Shown here: positions 45,784 to 54,683 of the stretch, piece by piece
Layout of the letters: each line of letters starts with the position of its first letter
Numbering within the stretch: the first letter of the stretch is position 1
From: CADCWN01 sp039810045
Lineage (GTDB): Bacteria > Chloroflexota > Chloroflexia > Thermomicrobiales > CADCWN01
DNA: 64,000 nucleotides
Direction: 5' to 3'
NCBI GenBank assembly: GCA_039810045.1
Contig: JBDHWF010000001.1
Coordinates: forward strand, 24,096-88,095
Program-made: the position numbers and the translations under genes
The notes under the pieces: model-generated
What the model saw: the letters and a program-made list of their open reading frames with translations, nothing else
Databases searched by the model: none
Told to the model about the DNA's origin: nothing

Positions 45784-47187
45784 GTGGGGCGGCAGATTGA
45801 TCTGACAAGACAGCTTCCAGCGTCAACCACTTCCCCACTACCCATTGCGCAACGCTGGCGTACACCCACACTGGTTGGGATCGCCGAAGCCCTGGCGCGC
45901 TTTGCTGAGGCCTGCCTCCACCCGCTGATCGTCCTCCCACTTCTTTTCGCCACCACTACCGAAAGTGATCTGGGAATCGGCTGGTCAATCGCTATCCTGA
46001 TCGCCGCCAGCCTGCTGGCGAGCGTCCTCGCCATCCCGCCCCTTGGTGCGCAATGGCCGCGGTTGCGGCCCAGCATATTAGTGGGGCTAACTGGCGTTAC
46101 TTTCTTGATCTTATTGGGACTCAGCCGAGCCACCGATTGGCTTGGGGCAAGCCAGAACAGCTCAAATCGTTTTCTCTTGTTCTTCCTCCTGATCGTTGCC
46201 TTGACTACGGGAGCAGCGAATACCTTGCGCCTCACCCTGGCTGGCGTAAATCGCGCTGAGGGCTCCTGGCGCGCCCGCTGGAGTCGGTGGTTTTTCATCG
46301 GTCTGGCTGGCGCTGTGGCGGGAGGGTTGGCGGCCCGTGGTGGACTAACGCTCCTCAATAACGCAAATGCCGCAACCTACGCTCATCTGTTTACCTATGC
46401 TGGCCTCGCCACCCTCGTCGCTGGAATCTGCCTTGCTGTTCTCTTAGCGCTCAACTGGCAGCAGGGCGCACCAGCCGATACCAACCGCTTCGACCCATTC
46501 ACCGCCTTTGAATTACTCTCCAACAACTTAGCCTATAACCGCTTTCTGTTCTTTCGGTTGCTCTATGCGATTGGGGCCGTGGCCGAGCCATTTTATATCC
46601 TCTATGCCACCCGCGAGTTAGGAGGCAGTGGGCGCACGGTAGCCGCCTATCTGGTCACGTTCGTTTTCGCCCGGGCCATTGCCGCTGTGTGTTGGCGAAT
46701 CCTCGGGATTCGGGCGGGGAACCCCCTCGTCTTACAACTCGCCACTTTTGTGCGTCTGCTTGCCCCAATTACGGCACTCACCTTGCCCCCACTCCTGGGT
46801 TCCGCCACCTTACGGGATCGCCTGCCTGGGGGCGACTCAACCAACCTGTTCGCCTTCGGGATCGTCTTTGCCGCATTAGGGATCGCCCATGCGGGAATGG
46901 ACCTTGCCGCCCCCACCATTCAAGCCGCCCTGACAACACCGCGTGAACGCCAATCGGCCCAAATCATTACCGGGCTCACCCTGGCGCTCGGCACGCTGGC
47001 GCTGCCACTCGGGGGCCTGATTGTTGACCGCCTAGGATATTCGCTGCTGTTTATTGCTGCGCTGCTGATCGGCCTTGGCACCTTACTCGCTGGGGGATTA
47101 CTCGATGAACCAGGTGTCCTGGTCGTCAGGGCCGCCCCTGACGAACGGCCTGTCCTCCGTCGGCGCAACGTTCGCCGCGAACCCTAA
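45784..47187 (+). CDS. MFS transporter
   Basis: A 467-residue membrane protein with about 12 helices; residues ~35-450 are hydrophobic apart from a loop between TM6 and TM7 (QQGAPADTNRFDPF). No substrate-diagnostic motif. The frame reaches a TTG at 45730, but TATACT at 45734-45739 looks like a -10 promoter element, so the GTG at 45784 was preferred; its SD is weak and the start is uncertain. It ends in a charged Arg-rich tail. Convergent with the epimerase gene. Confidence 0.78.
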   Translation: MGRQIDLTRQLPASTTSPLPIAQRWRTPTLVGIAEALARFAEACLHPLIVLPLLFATTTESDLGIGWSIAILIAASLLASVLAIPPLGAQWPRLRPSILVGLTGVTFLILLGLSRATDWLGASQNSSNRFLLFFLLIVALTTGAANTLRLTLAGVNRAEGSWRARWSRWFFIGLAGAVAGGLAARGGLTLLNNANAATYAHLFTYAGLATLVAGICLAVLLALNWQQGAPADTNRFDPFTAFELLSNNLAYNRFLFFRLLYAIGAVAEPFYILYATRELGGSGRTVAAYLVTFVFARAIAAVCWRILGIRAGNPLVLQLATFVRLLAPITALTLPPLLGSATLRDRLPGGDSTNLFAFGIVFAALGIAHAGMDLAAPTIQAALTTPRERQSAQIITGLTLALGTLALPLGGLIVDRLGYSLLFIAALLIGLGTLLAGGLLDEPGVLVVRAAPDERPVLRRRNVRREP

Positions 47188-47191
47188 ATCT

Positions 47192-47242
47192 ATTGCGGCA
47201 ATCTCTCAGCAGGTCAGTTCCTGCGCGACTGATTGCCGCGAT
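47192..47242. terminator. Nested hairpin between convergent MFS and epimerase genes
   Basis: An outer stem (47192-47203 with 47231-47242, one G-T pair) and an inner GCAGG/CCTGC stem (47209-47213 with 47220-47224) fill the 66-bp convergent gap. No long T-run. Confidence 0.5.
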
Positions 47243-47253
47243 CTCGCGCATAC

Positions 47254-48375
47254 TCAGCGCGCCAACCCGCGCAACTCCAACTCGCTCGTCGCCTGCGCGA
47301 CAGCATCAACTGCTTCCTGCGATTGAACCCACTCGACCAGTTCAGCGATCCCTTGGTCAAATGGCACCTGTGGGGAGAATCCAAGCAATTGTCGCGCCTT
47401 ATCAATGTTGGCAAAGCAATGCCGAATATCACCAGCGCGGAATCGCTGGGCAATATCAGGAGGCAGATCAACTTCCAGGGCGGTAGCCAACCGCTCGGCC
47501 ACTTCCCGAATCGAGCGTGGTTGTCCCGTGCCCAGGTTAATCGCCTGATAATTGGCCTCATCACGGCGTTGGGCCAGCGTTAGCCCCTCAACCAGATCAT
47601 CAACGTGGATAAAATCTCGTGACTGTGCGCCATCTTCAAAGATCAGCGGGGCTTTGCCATTCAACAGCCGTGATGAGAAGATCGCCGCCACCCCGGTATA
47701 GGGATTCGAGAGGGCTTGCCCAGAGCCATAGACATTGAAAAACCGCAGGGCCACCGTAGGAATCGCATACGCCTGCCCGACAGTCAGGCAGAGTTCTTCC
47801 TGATCACGTTTCGAAATCGCGTATACCGAAGTTGGTTGCAGTGGTTTCTGCTCATCAGTGCCAGTTGGGGATAGTTCAGTACCACAAACGGGACAAAGTA
47901 GCTCCCACTGGCGTTGCTCTAACTGGGCGATCCCGCGCATTGATGGCGCAACCGGCCCACATTGCGGGCAAAGGTAGGCACCCTCACCATAAATTGACAT
48001 GGACGAAGCGACAACGACCTTCTGGATCGGATACTTGCCTGAGGCCAGTAACTCCGTAAAGATCGCCGTACCCATCGTGTTCGCGCCCATGTAGCGAGTG
48101 ATCTCGTACATCGACTGCCCAACACCCACTTCCGCTGCCAAATGGTAGACGACATCGATGCCATCCAGGGCGCGCTGCCAGGCACCAGGGTTGGTCACAT
48201 CACCACGCTGCAAATCAAGGTCAGCCAGGGGCAAGTGGGTCGGCCAATCGGCGTTAGCCCCATGAACCTGCGGCACCAGATTATCCAGGATTCTGACATT
48301 CTGCCCATCTGCCAGCAGGCGTTTTACCAAACGCGAACCGATGAAGCCCGCCCCGCCAGTTACCAGGATATTCAC
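47254..48375 (-). CDS. Extended-SDR sugar epimerase/dehydratase with inserted zinc ribbon
   Basis: A 373-residue NAD-dependent epimerase/dehydratase: TGGAGFIG at the N-terminus, catalytic Tyr and Lys in VYAISKRDQEE, and GxxR-like NP. Between strand 5 and the catalytic Tyr it carries an insert with CPQCG and CPVCG pairs separated by about 20 residues, a probable zinc ribbon. The frame is open to 48480, but AGGAGG lies 7 bases before the GTG at 48375. Likely a UDP-hexose 4-epimerase or dTDP-sugar enzyme; substrate not readable. Confidence 0.85.
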   Translation of the reverse strand: MNILVTGGAGFIGSRLVKRLLADGQNVRILDNLVPQVHGANADWPTHLPLADLDLQRGDVTNPGAWQRALDGIDVVYHLAAEVGVGQSMYEITRYMGANTMGTAIFTELLASGKYPIQKVVVASSMSIYGEGAYLCPQCGPVAPSMRGIAQLEQRQWELLCPVCGTELSPTGTDEQKPLQPTSVYAISKRDQEELCLTVGQAYAIPTVALRFFNVYGSGQALSNPYTGVAAIFSSRLLNGKAPLIFEDGAQSRDFIHVDDLVEGLTLAQRRDEANYQAINLGTGQPRSIREVAERLATALEVDLPPDIAQRFRAGDIRHCFANIDKARQLLGFSPQVPFDQGIAELVEWVQSQEAVDAVAQATSELELRGLAR

Positions 48376-48588
48376 GCCACAGCCTCCTCTCTCGCAGGTG
48401 GAAAGATCAGATGAGCAATATCGCTCAACGCGTGCGGCACCAGTCGCGAAAGCAATGACGATGAAGGTAATGCCCTTCATCGCTCTGCTGAATTACTGGA
48501 CAAGCAATCGTCCCAATGAGGAAGGGTACAATCCACAGGGCCATTCCTGCCACAACAGTCGCCGCGACGTGTGCCACTCGCCAGTAAA
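48376..48588. other. Intergenic region upstream of the epimerase
   Basis: About 210 bases before the epimerase start hold no convincing gene; the short open frames here have no family features. It presumably carries the epimerase promoter; no operator was identified. Confidence 0.5.
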
Positions 48589-48636
48589 AAGCTGCTGGCA
48601 GCGTAGCGCAATCAGGGACTACGCAACCAGCAGCTT
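48589..48636 (-). terminator. Interrupted hairpin terminator after the dehydratase gene
   Basis: A stem of 10 bp (AAGCTGCTGG) plus 6 bp (GCGTAG) interrupted by two bases (arms 48589-48606 and 48619-48636) followed on the minus strand by TTTAC, preceded by the enolase-type gene stop at 48711. Confidence 0.75.
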
Positions 48637-48710
48637 GATAGTCAATTGCCCCCAGCCTCACCCTGCGAAAAATCGCCGCGGGCAGCGCAGCAAACAAGCG
48701 ACGTACAGGA

Positions 48711-49916
48711 TCAATCCCACCACGGTTCCCCATCTGCGACATTCGCCCGCAGATAGTCGAAGTCAAAGTCCAGGCCAAGACCTGGCAGGGTTGAGACCTG
48801 CATCTGCCCGTCACGCACGACTGGGGCATTACTGGCGGCCATTTTCGCGGCCTCACCACCGCGCCGATATTCCATTGCAGGGCAGTTGAAATACGCCGCC
48901 GACCACTGCTGCGACGCCATCTGCAAGACCAATCCACTGACGTTGTGCAAGCAGATCGGAATGCGGTAGAGGGCTGCGAGGTCGCCGATCCGCTTCGCCC
49001 CAGTGATCCCGCCCGAGTTGATCAGATCTGGTTGGAGGATATTCACGGCCTGATGTTGCACAAATGGCAAGACATCTTCTGGCGTCTCCAGGTTCTCCCC
49101 AGTCATCAGCGTCAGATTCGTAGCATGGCGCAGGGCCAGCCACGACTCGGAGAATTGTGGTGCCAGGGGGTCTTCGTAGCAGAACGGATCGATTGGTTCC
49201 ACCGCCTGCGCCACGCGGATCGCACTTGGCAAGTCAAGTTCACAGTGGCAATGGACAATAATATCGACCGCTGGCCCGAACGCCTCCCGCGCCATGGCAT
49301 AGGCCTGTTCCACCCGCCGCGCCTCACGTGGCCCGATACTCGGGATGTACTGCTGCATCGGCGTCCCGAGTGGATGATGAATATCAACTTTAAACGCCCG
49401 TAACGCTTCGGGGCCACCAGTCAGTTCCGCCGCCCGCTCCCGCCAAGCCCCCTTGTCGAAATAATCACCACCAGTGCAGTGGGAATAGAGCGGAATCGTC
49501 TCGCGGAAATTGCCCCCAAGCAGTTTCGAGACGGGCTGCCCAAGGAGTTTTCCGGCCAGATCCCAGAGGGCGATGTCGATCCCACTCATCACGCGTACAT
49601 AAGGTGGTCGTTGTGGATAGGCGTAGAACATATTGTGAAAATGGACCTGAATCGCCAGTGGGTCTTTCCCAACCAGTCCAAGATGTGGCAGCCGACCAGT
49701 GCCAATCGTGGCGATCACAGCCCGAGCCAACGGGCCGCTGGCGTGGCATTCGCCATAGCCAACCACGCCAGCATCGGTCTCCACTTTGATCAAGGTGCCC
49801 TGCGGCTGTAACTGTACTGCCTTGATCGCCGTAATCTTCACTGCGCCATTGACAGGCTTCGTCAGATGAGCGGGCAACAGTTGTTGCGACTCAGTAGTTT
49901 CCTTTGGGGCATTCAT
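48711..49916 (-). CDS. Enolase-superfamily sugar-acid dehydratase (mandelate racemase type)
   Basis: A 401-residue protein with the N-terminal capping domain and a (beta/alpha)7 barrel. Metal and acid/base positions read VHCHCELD, YEDPLAP, TGENLETPED, PDLINSGG and CLHNVSG. The usual first ligand, Asp in a D-x-H or D-x-N motif, is replaced by His (HCH), while the following two Glu are kept. The superfamily includes galactonate, mannonate and fuconate dehydratases; substrate uncertain. It follows the lactonase-like amidohydrolase gene by 66 bases in the same direction. The ATG at 49916 was preferred over one at 49931. Confidence 0.85.
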   Translation of the reverse strand: MNAPKETTESQQLLPAHLTKPVNGAVKITAIKAVQLQPQGTLIKVETDAGVVGYGECHASGPLARAVIATIGTGRLPHLGLVGKDPLAIQVHFHNMFYAYPQRPPYVRVMSGIDIALWDLAGKLLGQPVSKLLGGNFRETIPLYSHCTGGDYFDKGAWRERAAELTGGPEALRAFKVDIHHPLGTPMQQYIPSIGPREARRVEQAYAMAREAFGPAVDIIVHCHCELDLPSAIRVAQAVEPIDPFCYEDPLAPQFSESWLALRHATNLTLMTGENLETPEDVLPFVQHQAVNILQPDLINSGGITGAKRIGDLAALYRIPICLHNVSGLVLQMASQQWSAAYFNCPAMEYRRGGEAAKMAASNAPVVRDGQMQVSTLPGLGLDFDFDYLRANVADGEPWWD

Positions 49917-49982
49917 CCTCGCATACTCCATCGAACACCGCCCAATCTGCTTGAAAGTAGGGAGCGGTGATCACTCCGACAT

Positions 49983-51011
49983 TCAGGCTAGCTCAGGCAG
50001 ATCGAGCCGATAGACGCGGGCGGCAGTCTGACGGAACAGGTCTGCTCGTTCGTTGGCACTGGCCCCTTGCGTCAACCGCTTACAGGCATTCCAGTAGGCG
50101 GCGTAGCCGTATGATTCCTTATCGACTGGGAAATTGCTCTCGAACATGGCGCGCTTGGTCCCAAAGGCGTCGAGGCAAGTCTCGAAATACGGTCGCCACG
50201 CCTCAGCCAGGTCAGCCGAGGAGAGCGGTTCCGCCAGTTCGTGATGGCCCAGGCCGGTCAGCGGCATCCCCAATCCACCGAGCTTTACCTGCACATTCGG
50301 GCAACTCGCCAGATCGCGAATACTGGCGGCCCAGGTTGCAAAAACCTCATCGCGCTGTCCAGCGTATGGGCCGATTCCCAGCGGTCCACCAACATGATTC
50401 AAGATAATCGTGGTTTCCGGGAACGCTCGTGCCAGCGCCGTCAACTCAGGAAGCTGTGGATGATAGAGCCAGGCGTCGAACGAGAGATTACGGGGAGCTA
50501 GTTGGGCGAAACCGCTACGAAACGCTGGGTCAGCCAGCAGCCCTGCCTCTGGGGTAGCAGCCGTGATCGGCATCGTGGCGTCCCTGGCGGCGATATGGCG
50601 GATTCCGCGAAACCGCCCGCCACCAGCCCGTTCATGGGCGTCGAGAACCGCGTTCACCTCGGCACCAAGCCGCAGATCGGCGTGTCCGACGATCCCCGCA
50701 CAGATCACGGTGGGGCCATAGCCACCACTGGCGCTCATTGCGGCAACTCCGTTGACGAATTCAGTCTCGCCAACAGGCCGCAACGCTTCGGGGCCACTGG
50801 CGCGGTGCATTGCACGACATTGCAGGAAAACGGTCGCAATAATCCGATGACCACTCTGTAGATCAGCCAGCAATTCATCAAGGAGGTACCGCCAGCCCGG
50901 GCGGTCCCAGAGGTGATGATGCGGATCGATAATTGGCAGGTCAGGCTCCAGGATCTCTTCCTGCCAACGGTCAAGCCAGTCCTGGCGAATCGGCGAGGCG
51001 GGTGCACTCAT
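49983..51011 (-). CDS. Amidohydrolase-2 family metal hydrolase (sugar lactonase-like)
   Basis: A 342-residue TIM-barrel with IIDPHHHLWD near the N-terminus (the metal H-x-H), RGIRHIAARD, and TIILNHVGGPLG later. The family includes L-fucono-1,5-lactonase and 2-pyrone-4,6-dicarboxylate lactonase. Transcribed ahead of the dehydratase gene and divergent from an aldo/keto reductase, it would open the aldonolactone produced by the latter. GGAGGAG precedes the ATG at 51011. Confidence 0.88.
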   Translation of the reverse strand: MSAPASPIRQDWLDRWQEEILEPDLPIIDPHHHLWDRPGWRYLLDELLADLQSGHRIIATVFLQCRAMHRASGPEALRPVGETEFVNGVAAMSASGGYGPTVICAGIVGHADLRLGAEVNAVLDAHERAGGGRFRGIRHIAARDATMPITAATPEAGLLADPAFRSGFAQLAPRNLSFDAWLYHPQLPELTALARAFPETTIILNHVGGPLGIGPYAGQRDEVFATWAASIRDLASCPNVQVKLGGLGMPLTGLGHHELAEPLSSADLAEAWRPYFETCLDAFGTKRAMFESNFPVDKESYGYAAYWNACKRLTQGASANERADLFRQTAARVYRLDLPELA

Positions 51012-51284
51012 AGCGACTCCTCCTGTGTGAATACTGACGCAAGCGGGGATACAAAGGCGATACCAGTCTGATACACCGATACTCCACCGCTGTCAAGAAT
51101 CCTGATCCATTTGCCACCAACCAGGACACCGATCAGCGCACAAAGCAGAACCACACTGCAAATATGGCTCAGGCCAGCAATGATCGTCCTTGAATCTGAT
51201 GGCCAGTACCTTGACAGTGAGTCTGCTCGATCAGACACTAAACACCAGCTTGTATACACTACACATCATACAGTAGGCTATGCG
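51012..51284. promoter_or_regulatory. Intergenic region with a TGTATACA palindrome
   Basis: No gene is seen in these 273 bases. TGTATACA at 51251-51258, with ATACA 10 bases further on (51268-51272), resembles a GntR/FadR-type operator. It lies between the lactonase promoter and a decayed regulator remnant. Confidence 0.35.
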
Positions 51285-51507
51285 ATGCGCCGTTCACTTA
51301 TCTCCCTGCCAATACCAACACACAAGACGTTGGCCGCCTGGACCACTGATCGCTTGCGTGAAGAGATTCTTGCTGATCGCCTCAAACCAGACAGAATCGA
51401 TCATGCGATCACATATCGTCGAACGTGGTGAATATATTGCCCAGGTTGTCACCGAACTCAATTGTGGAGTCGAGGCGATTGAGATACCAGGAGTACTCAA
51501 GAGATAG
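51285..51507 (+). pseudogene. Possible decayed GntR-family regulator
   Basis: From ATG at 51285 the frame encodes a segment with TLAAWTTDRLREEILADRLKPD, which resembles the start of the winged helix of GntR regulators (LREEIL-x-GRLKPG). The expected glycine after LKP is lost and the frame stops at 51431. A different frame continues to 51507. The remaining FCD or UTRA ligand domain is not found. Interpretation as a pseudogene is inferred; it could be chance similarity. Confidence 0.35.
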
Positions 51508-51739
51508 GAGCCTTGAGTAGACAATGTCTACACACAATTGTCAGCAATTGGCGTGCTTTCCTCGTCGTATATCATCTTCAATTGTTTACAGCAGCTCGAT
51601 CCGTATCCAGGCCTTGTTATCCTCGACCTAAGTTTCACTCTAGTCTTCGTGCTGAAGTATCTCGTGTCGGGTTTATCGATGGGGGCAGTCAAAGGCTAAC
51701 CCTGCGATCAACCTCATAACCGGAGAGGAAGCGGATCCG
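51508..51739. other. Gene-poor stretch upstream of the aldo/keto reductase
   Basis: About 230 bases with only short open frames lacking family features. The base composition is more AT-rich than the flanks. It may hold the promoter of the aldo/keto reductase; nothing else was recognised. Confidence 0.45.
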
Positions 51740-52759
51740 ATGGAATATCGCAAGATGGGCAACTCAGACTTCACCACCTCAGCCCTTGGTTTCGGGTGCT
51801 GGGAGATGGGTGGCACCTATGGCACATTTGACGAGCGCGAGACAACCGCCGCGATTCATCAGGCAATCGATCTGGGCATCACTCTCTTTGACACTGCCCG
51901 CTTCTACGGCTTCACTACGCTTGAGGCGGAATCAGACCCAGCCAGTCCAACCCACGCTGGGCAGTCAGAAGAATTACTTGGGCGAGCGCTGGGCGCAAAA
52001 CGAAAAGATGTCTTGCTCGTTACCAAAGGTGGTCTGCCAACCAGAGCGGGCCAACTGAAGGGTCGGGACAGTCGGTATCAATCGATCATTGATGACTGTG
52101 AGGCCAGTTTACGTGCGCTTGGCACAGACTATATTGACCTCTATCTGATTCACTGGCCCGATACCGTCACGCCCCTCGCTGAGCCGATGAGAGCCCTCAA
52201 CGATCTGATTGCTGCCGGGAAGGTACGCTATATTGGCGTGTCGAATTTCACGGCGGCACAGTTGCGCGAGAGTCAGGCGCTCGCGCCGATTATCACCAAT
52301 CAGGTCGGCTATAACCTCTTTGACCGACGCTGGGAACACGAGATGTTTGCCACGGCCAGAGAATTGGGGATCGGTATCATGGCCTATGGCCCCCTGGCGC
52401 ATGGGCTACTAACTGGGACGTTCACTGCTGACACAACATTTCTTGAGAGCGATTGGCGATCAAGGGGGGTGATCTTTGGGCAAGCCCTTTTCAAAGGGGA
52501 GAATTTCCAGCAGAACATACGGGTTGTTGAGCGGCTGAAAGCACTCGCCGCCCAAAAAGGCATTGGCCTCCCCCGGCTGGCCCTGGCCTGGGTCCTCAGT
52601 CAACCAGCAGTATCGGTGGCCCTGACTGGCGCACGGAATCCAGCAGAGATTACGGATAACGCCGCGGCCCTGGAATTGACGCTCACCCCTGATGACCGAA
52701 CCGCAATCAAGGCGATCATGGCCGACGCTGCCGGACAGATCCCCGAAGTCCCAGCCTGA
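51740..52759 (+). CDS. Aldo/keto reductase (likely aldose dehydrogenase of the second sugar module)
   Basis: A 339-residue AKR with catalytic Asp and Tyr in FDTARFYGF, Lys in VTKGGLPTR, and His in LIHWPD. The C-terminal NADP-binding segment is VSVALTGARNPAEI. The loop with HAGQSEELLGRALG is typical of AKR groups such as YghZ/Tas. It is divergently placed from the lactonase and dehydratase genes, fitting oxidation of an aldose as the first step (inference). A weak GGAAGCGGATCC precedes the ATG. Confidence 0.88.
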   Translation: MEYRKMGNSDFTTSALGFGCWEMGGTYGTFDERETTAAIHQAIDLGITLFDTARFYGFTTLEAESDPASPTHAGQSEELLGRALGAKRKDVLLVTKGGLPTRAGQLKGRDSRYQSIIDDCEASLRALGTDYIDLYLIHWPDTVTPLAEPMRALNDLIAAGKVRYIGVSNFTAAQLRESQALAPIITNQVGYNLFDRRWEHEMFATARELGIGIMAYGPLAHGLLTGTFTADTTFLESDWRSRGVIFGQALFKGENFQQNIRVVERLKALAAQKGIGLPRLALAWVLSQPAVSVALTGARNPAEITDNAAALELTLTPDDRTAIKAIMADAAGQIPEVPA

Positions 52760-52846
52760 TGTCGCCTGAAAAGCGCCCAGTGTCGCTGGATTTATTGACT
52801 CTAGTCATTTTTCCAAGGAGCGTGATCGTATAGTGGGCTGCTGGTG

Positions 52847-52896
52847 GTGTGGGTGCAGTGAACGCTTAGAGGATCTTGCGTTCACTGTACCCACAC
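52847..52896. terminator. 19-bp hairpin between convergent genes
   Basis: Arms 52847-52865 and 52878-52896 pair over 19 positions with one mismatch and a 12-base loop. It sits between the stops of the aldo/keto reductase and the GspS-like gene. Confidence 0.7.
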
Positions 52897-52900
52897 TAAG

Positions 52901-54058
52901 CTAGTCAATCAGGTGTGGCACAAACCGACTCTGGTTATCAGTAATCAGCGTATCTGATTCACGGATGCCCAGGCCTGCCGCCTCGCCATCAATGATCCAG
53001 GTGCCAAGCACCGGGTATTGCCCATCGAAGTCGGGCAGGGGCGCATACTCCTGATAGACATACCCTTCAGCGCCATAAGGGCCATCGGTGCTGAAGCGAT
53101 TCCCAGGCGTGACAATCTCTACATTCGCCCCTTCTCGCCCCAGGATCGGCTTACGCACGTAGGAGGACAGGTAGCCAGAACTGGGCAAGAACGCGGGCAG
53201 CAGATTGGGGTGATTGGGATAGCGTTCCCAGAGCAACGCCAGCAGCGCTTTATTCGCCAGAATTGCCTTCCAGGTTGGCTCGATCCAGTGCGTTTGCTCC
53301 AGCGCTTGCAGCGCATATGGGCCAAACGGATCAGCGAAAATCCACTCCCAGGGATAGAGCTTGAAGATCGCTGTGATTGGTTGACGGGCCTGATCAACAA
53401 ATCGGTGGTGATCATGATCCCAGCCAACCTGCTCCATCAACAGCGTTTCGGTCTGCAACCCGGCCTGATTCGCCGTCTCACGCAGATAAGTAACTGTCAT
53501 CAAATCTTCGCCCGTCACTTCTTCTTCGGTATAGGCGAAGTGGACGCGGCGATTGGGCAGGCGGGGGGTGTGCCGTTGCCAGCAGGCTACCAGCCGTTCG
53601 TGCAACGAGTTCCACTGATCGTGGCCCGCCTGCGTCTGCTCCAACCAATACCACTGAATTACGGCTGCTTCGAGCAACGCCGTAGGGGTATCGGCGTTAT
53701 ATTCCAGCAATTTCGCAGGGCCGTGCCCATCATAGCGCAGGTCGAACCGCCCATAGAGCGATGGGCTATCTTCTTCCCAGGTGCGTTCAATTGCCGGCCA
53801 AGCCGCTTCGGGAATCCGAAAATCGCGGTACCGTCGCTGCCTGATCACATAGTCAACGGTATCCAGGCAAAGATTGTGGAGTTCCTGCGTGACGCGCTCT
53901 AACTCCAGGATCTCGTTGATGGAAAAGGAGTAGTAGACCGACTCATCCCAGAACAGCCTAGTCGAACCATCAGGACGTTCAATGGTGTTATAGATCAGCC
54001 CTTGCTCCCGCACAATCTGCTCGTGGTTCGGGCGTGGGGTGGCAGTACGACGACGCAT
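52901..54058 (-). CDS. Glutathionylspermidine synthase-like ATP-grasp protein (YgiC/YjfC type)
   Basis: A 385-residue protein of the GspS synthetase family: ERTWEEDSPSLYGRFDLRYDGHGPAKLLEYNADTP near residues 90-125 and a C-terminal ATP-grasp region (KPILGREGANVEI, GYVYQEYAPLP). It lacks the N-terminal amidase domain of GspSA. In Enterobacteria the counterpart YgiC lies beside the lipoprotein YgiB, and here a small lipoprotein gene also lies 5 bases upstream. Its ligated amine and peptide are unknown. Confidence 0.87.
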   Translation of the reverse strand: MRRRTATPRPNHEQIVREQGLIYNTIERPDGSTRLFWDESVYYSFSINEILELERVTQELHNLCLDTVDYVIRQRRYRDFRIPEAAWPAIERTWEEDSPSLYGRFDLRYDGHGPAKLLEYNADTPTALLEAAVIQWYWLEQTQAGHDQWNSLHERLVACWQRHTPRLPNRRVHFAYTEEEVTGEDLMTVTYLRETANQAGLQTETLLMEQVGWDHDHHRFVDQARQPITAIFKLYPWEWIFADPFGPYALQALEQTHWIEPTWKAILANKALLALLWERYPNHPNLLPAFLPSSGYLSSYVRKPILGREGANVEIVTPGNRFSTDGPYGAEGYVYQEYAPLPDFDGQYPVLGTWIIDGEAAGLGIRESDTLITDNQSRFVPHLID

Positions 54059-54063
54059 CGCTA

Positions 54064-54543
54064 TTAGCTCCCGCCGCTCTTGCCGCCGCTACTGCTTTTA
54101 CCGCTACTGCTGCTGCCACTCTTACCACTGCTACTTTTACCACCACTCGTGCTGCTAGTGCCGCTCTTGCCACCATCAAAACCACCTGTTTGCACACCGC
54201 TGGTCTTGCTGCCACTACTACCGCTACTGCGGGCTGGTGGGGGATTGTAGGAGCCACCAGTCACCCGCCCGCCCGAGGTCGTGCCACCGTAATACCAGCG
54301 GTAACGGGTACGCGTGGTTGTTGAGCCAGTCGTTGTGGTGCCGCTAACTGCCGCGACGGGGGTTGCCACGCACTGCGCCTCGGCCACTACCTGCCCGAAG
54401 TCGTCAACACATTGCCGTGGTACATTCGTGTTCGCCATGCCTGGTACGCCACAAGCAGTAAGGCTGATCGCCAACGCGCTAACCAGACCAAGGCTAACGG
54501 CAGCAGAGCGCATCTGCCGTGGAATAGAACGATCCTGAGTCAT
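54064..54543 (-). CDS. Gly/Ser/Lys-rich lipoprotein (YgiB-like position)
   Basis: A 159-residue lipoprotein: N-terminal signal with the lipobox LTAC, a short Cys-containing region (QCVDDFGQVVAEAQC) like the DUF1190/YgiB head, a WYYGG motif, then a Ser/Gly/Lys low-complexity tail. The YgiB family has the same overall arrangement (lipobox, Cys-rich head, repetitive tail with RGGFG; here TGGFDG). The ATG at 54543 follows AAAGGG at good spacing. It is the first gene of a pair with the GspS-like protein. Confidence 0.7.
   Translation of the reverse strand: MTQDRSIPRQMRSAAVSLGLVSALAISLTACGVPGMANTNVPRQCVDDFGQVVAEAQCVATPVAAVSGTTTTGSTTTRTRYRWYYGGTTSGGRVTGGSYNPPPARSSGSSGSKTSGVQTGGFDGGKSGTSSTSGGKSSSGKSGSSSSGKSSSGGKSGGS
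54067..54237. repeat. Gly/Ser/Lys low-complexity tail
   Basis: Repeated Gly-Lys-Ser-Ser-Ser type units within the lipoprotein gene. The strongly repetitive composition could be prone to slippage. Confidence 0.75.
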
Positions 54544-54683
54544 CAACAACCCTTTCCCTAACCCGTACAACGTAACGGCCACGCAATGGCAACGCCGCAG
54601 ATGACCGTTACGCCTGTATCAGATATTACGTTGGCCAGGGTTCGCATGTTTCATTTCAGAGGGAACGGTAGCTGCACACAAAA

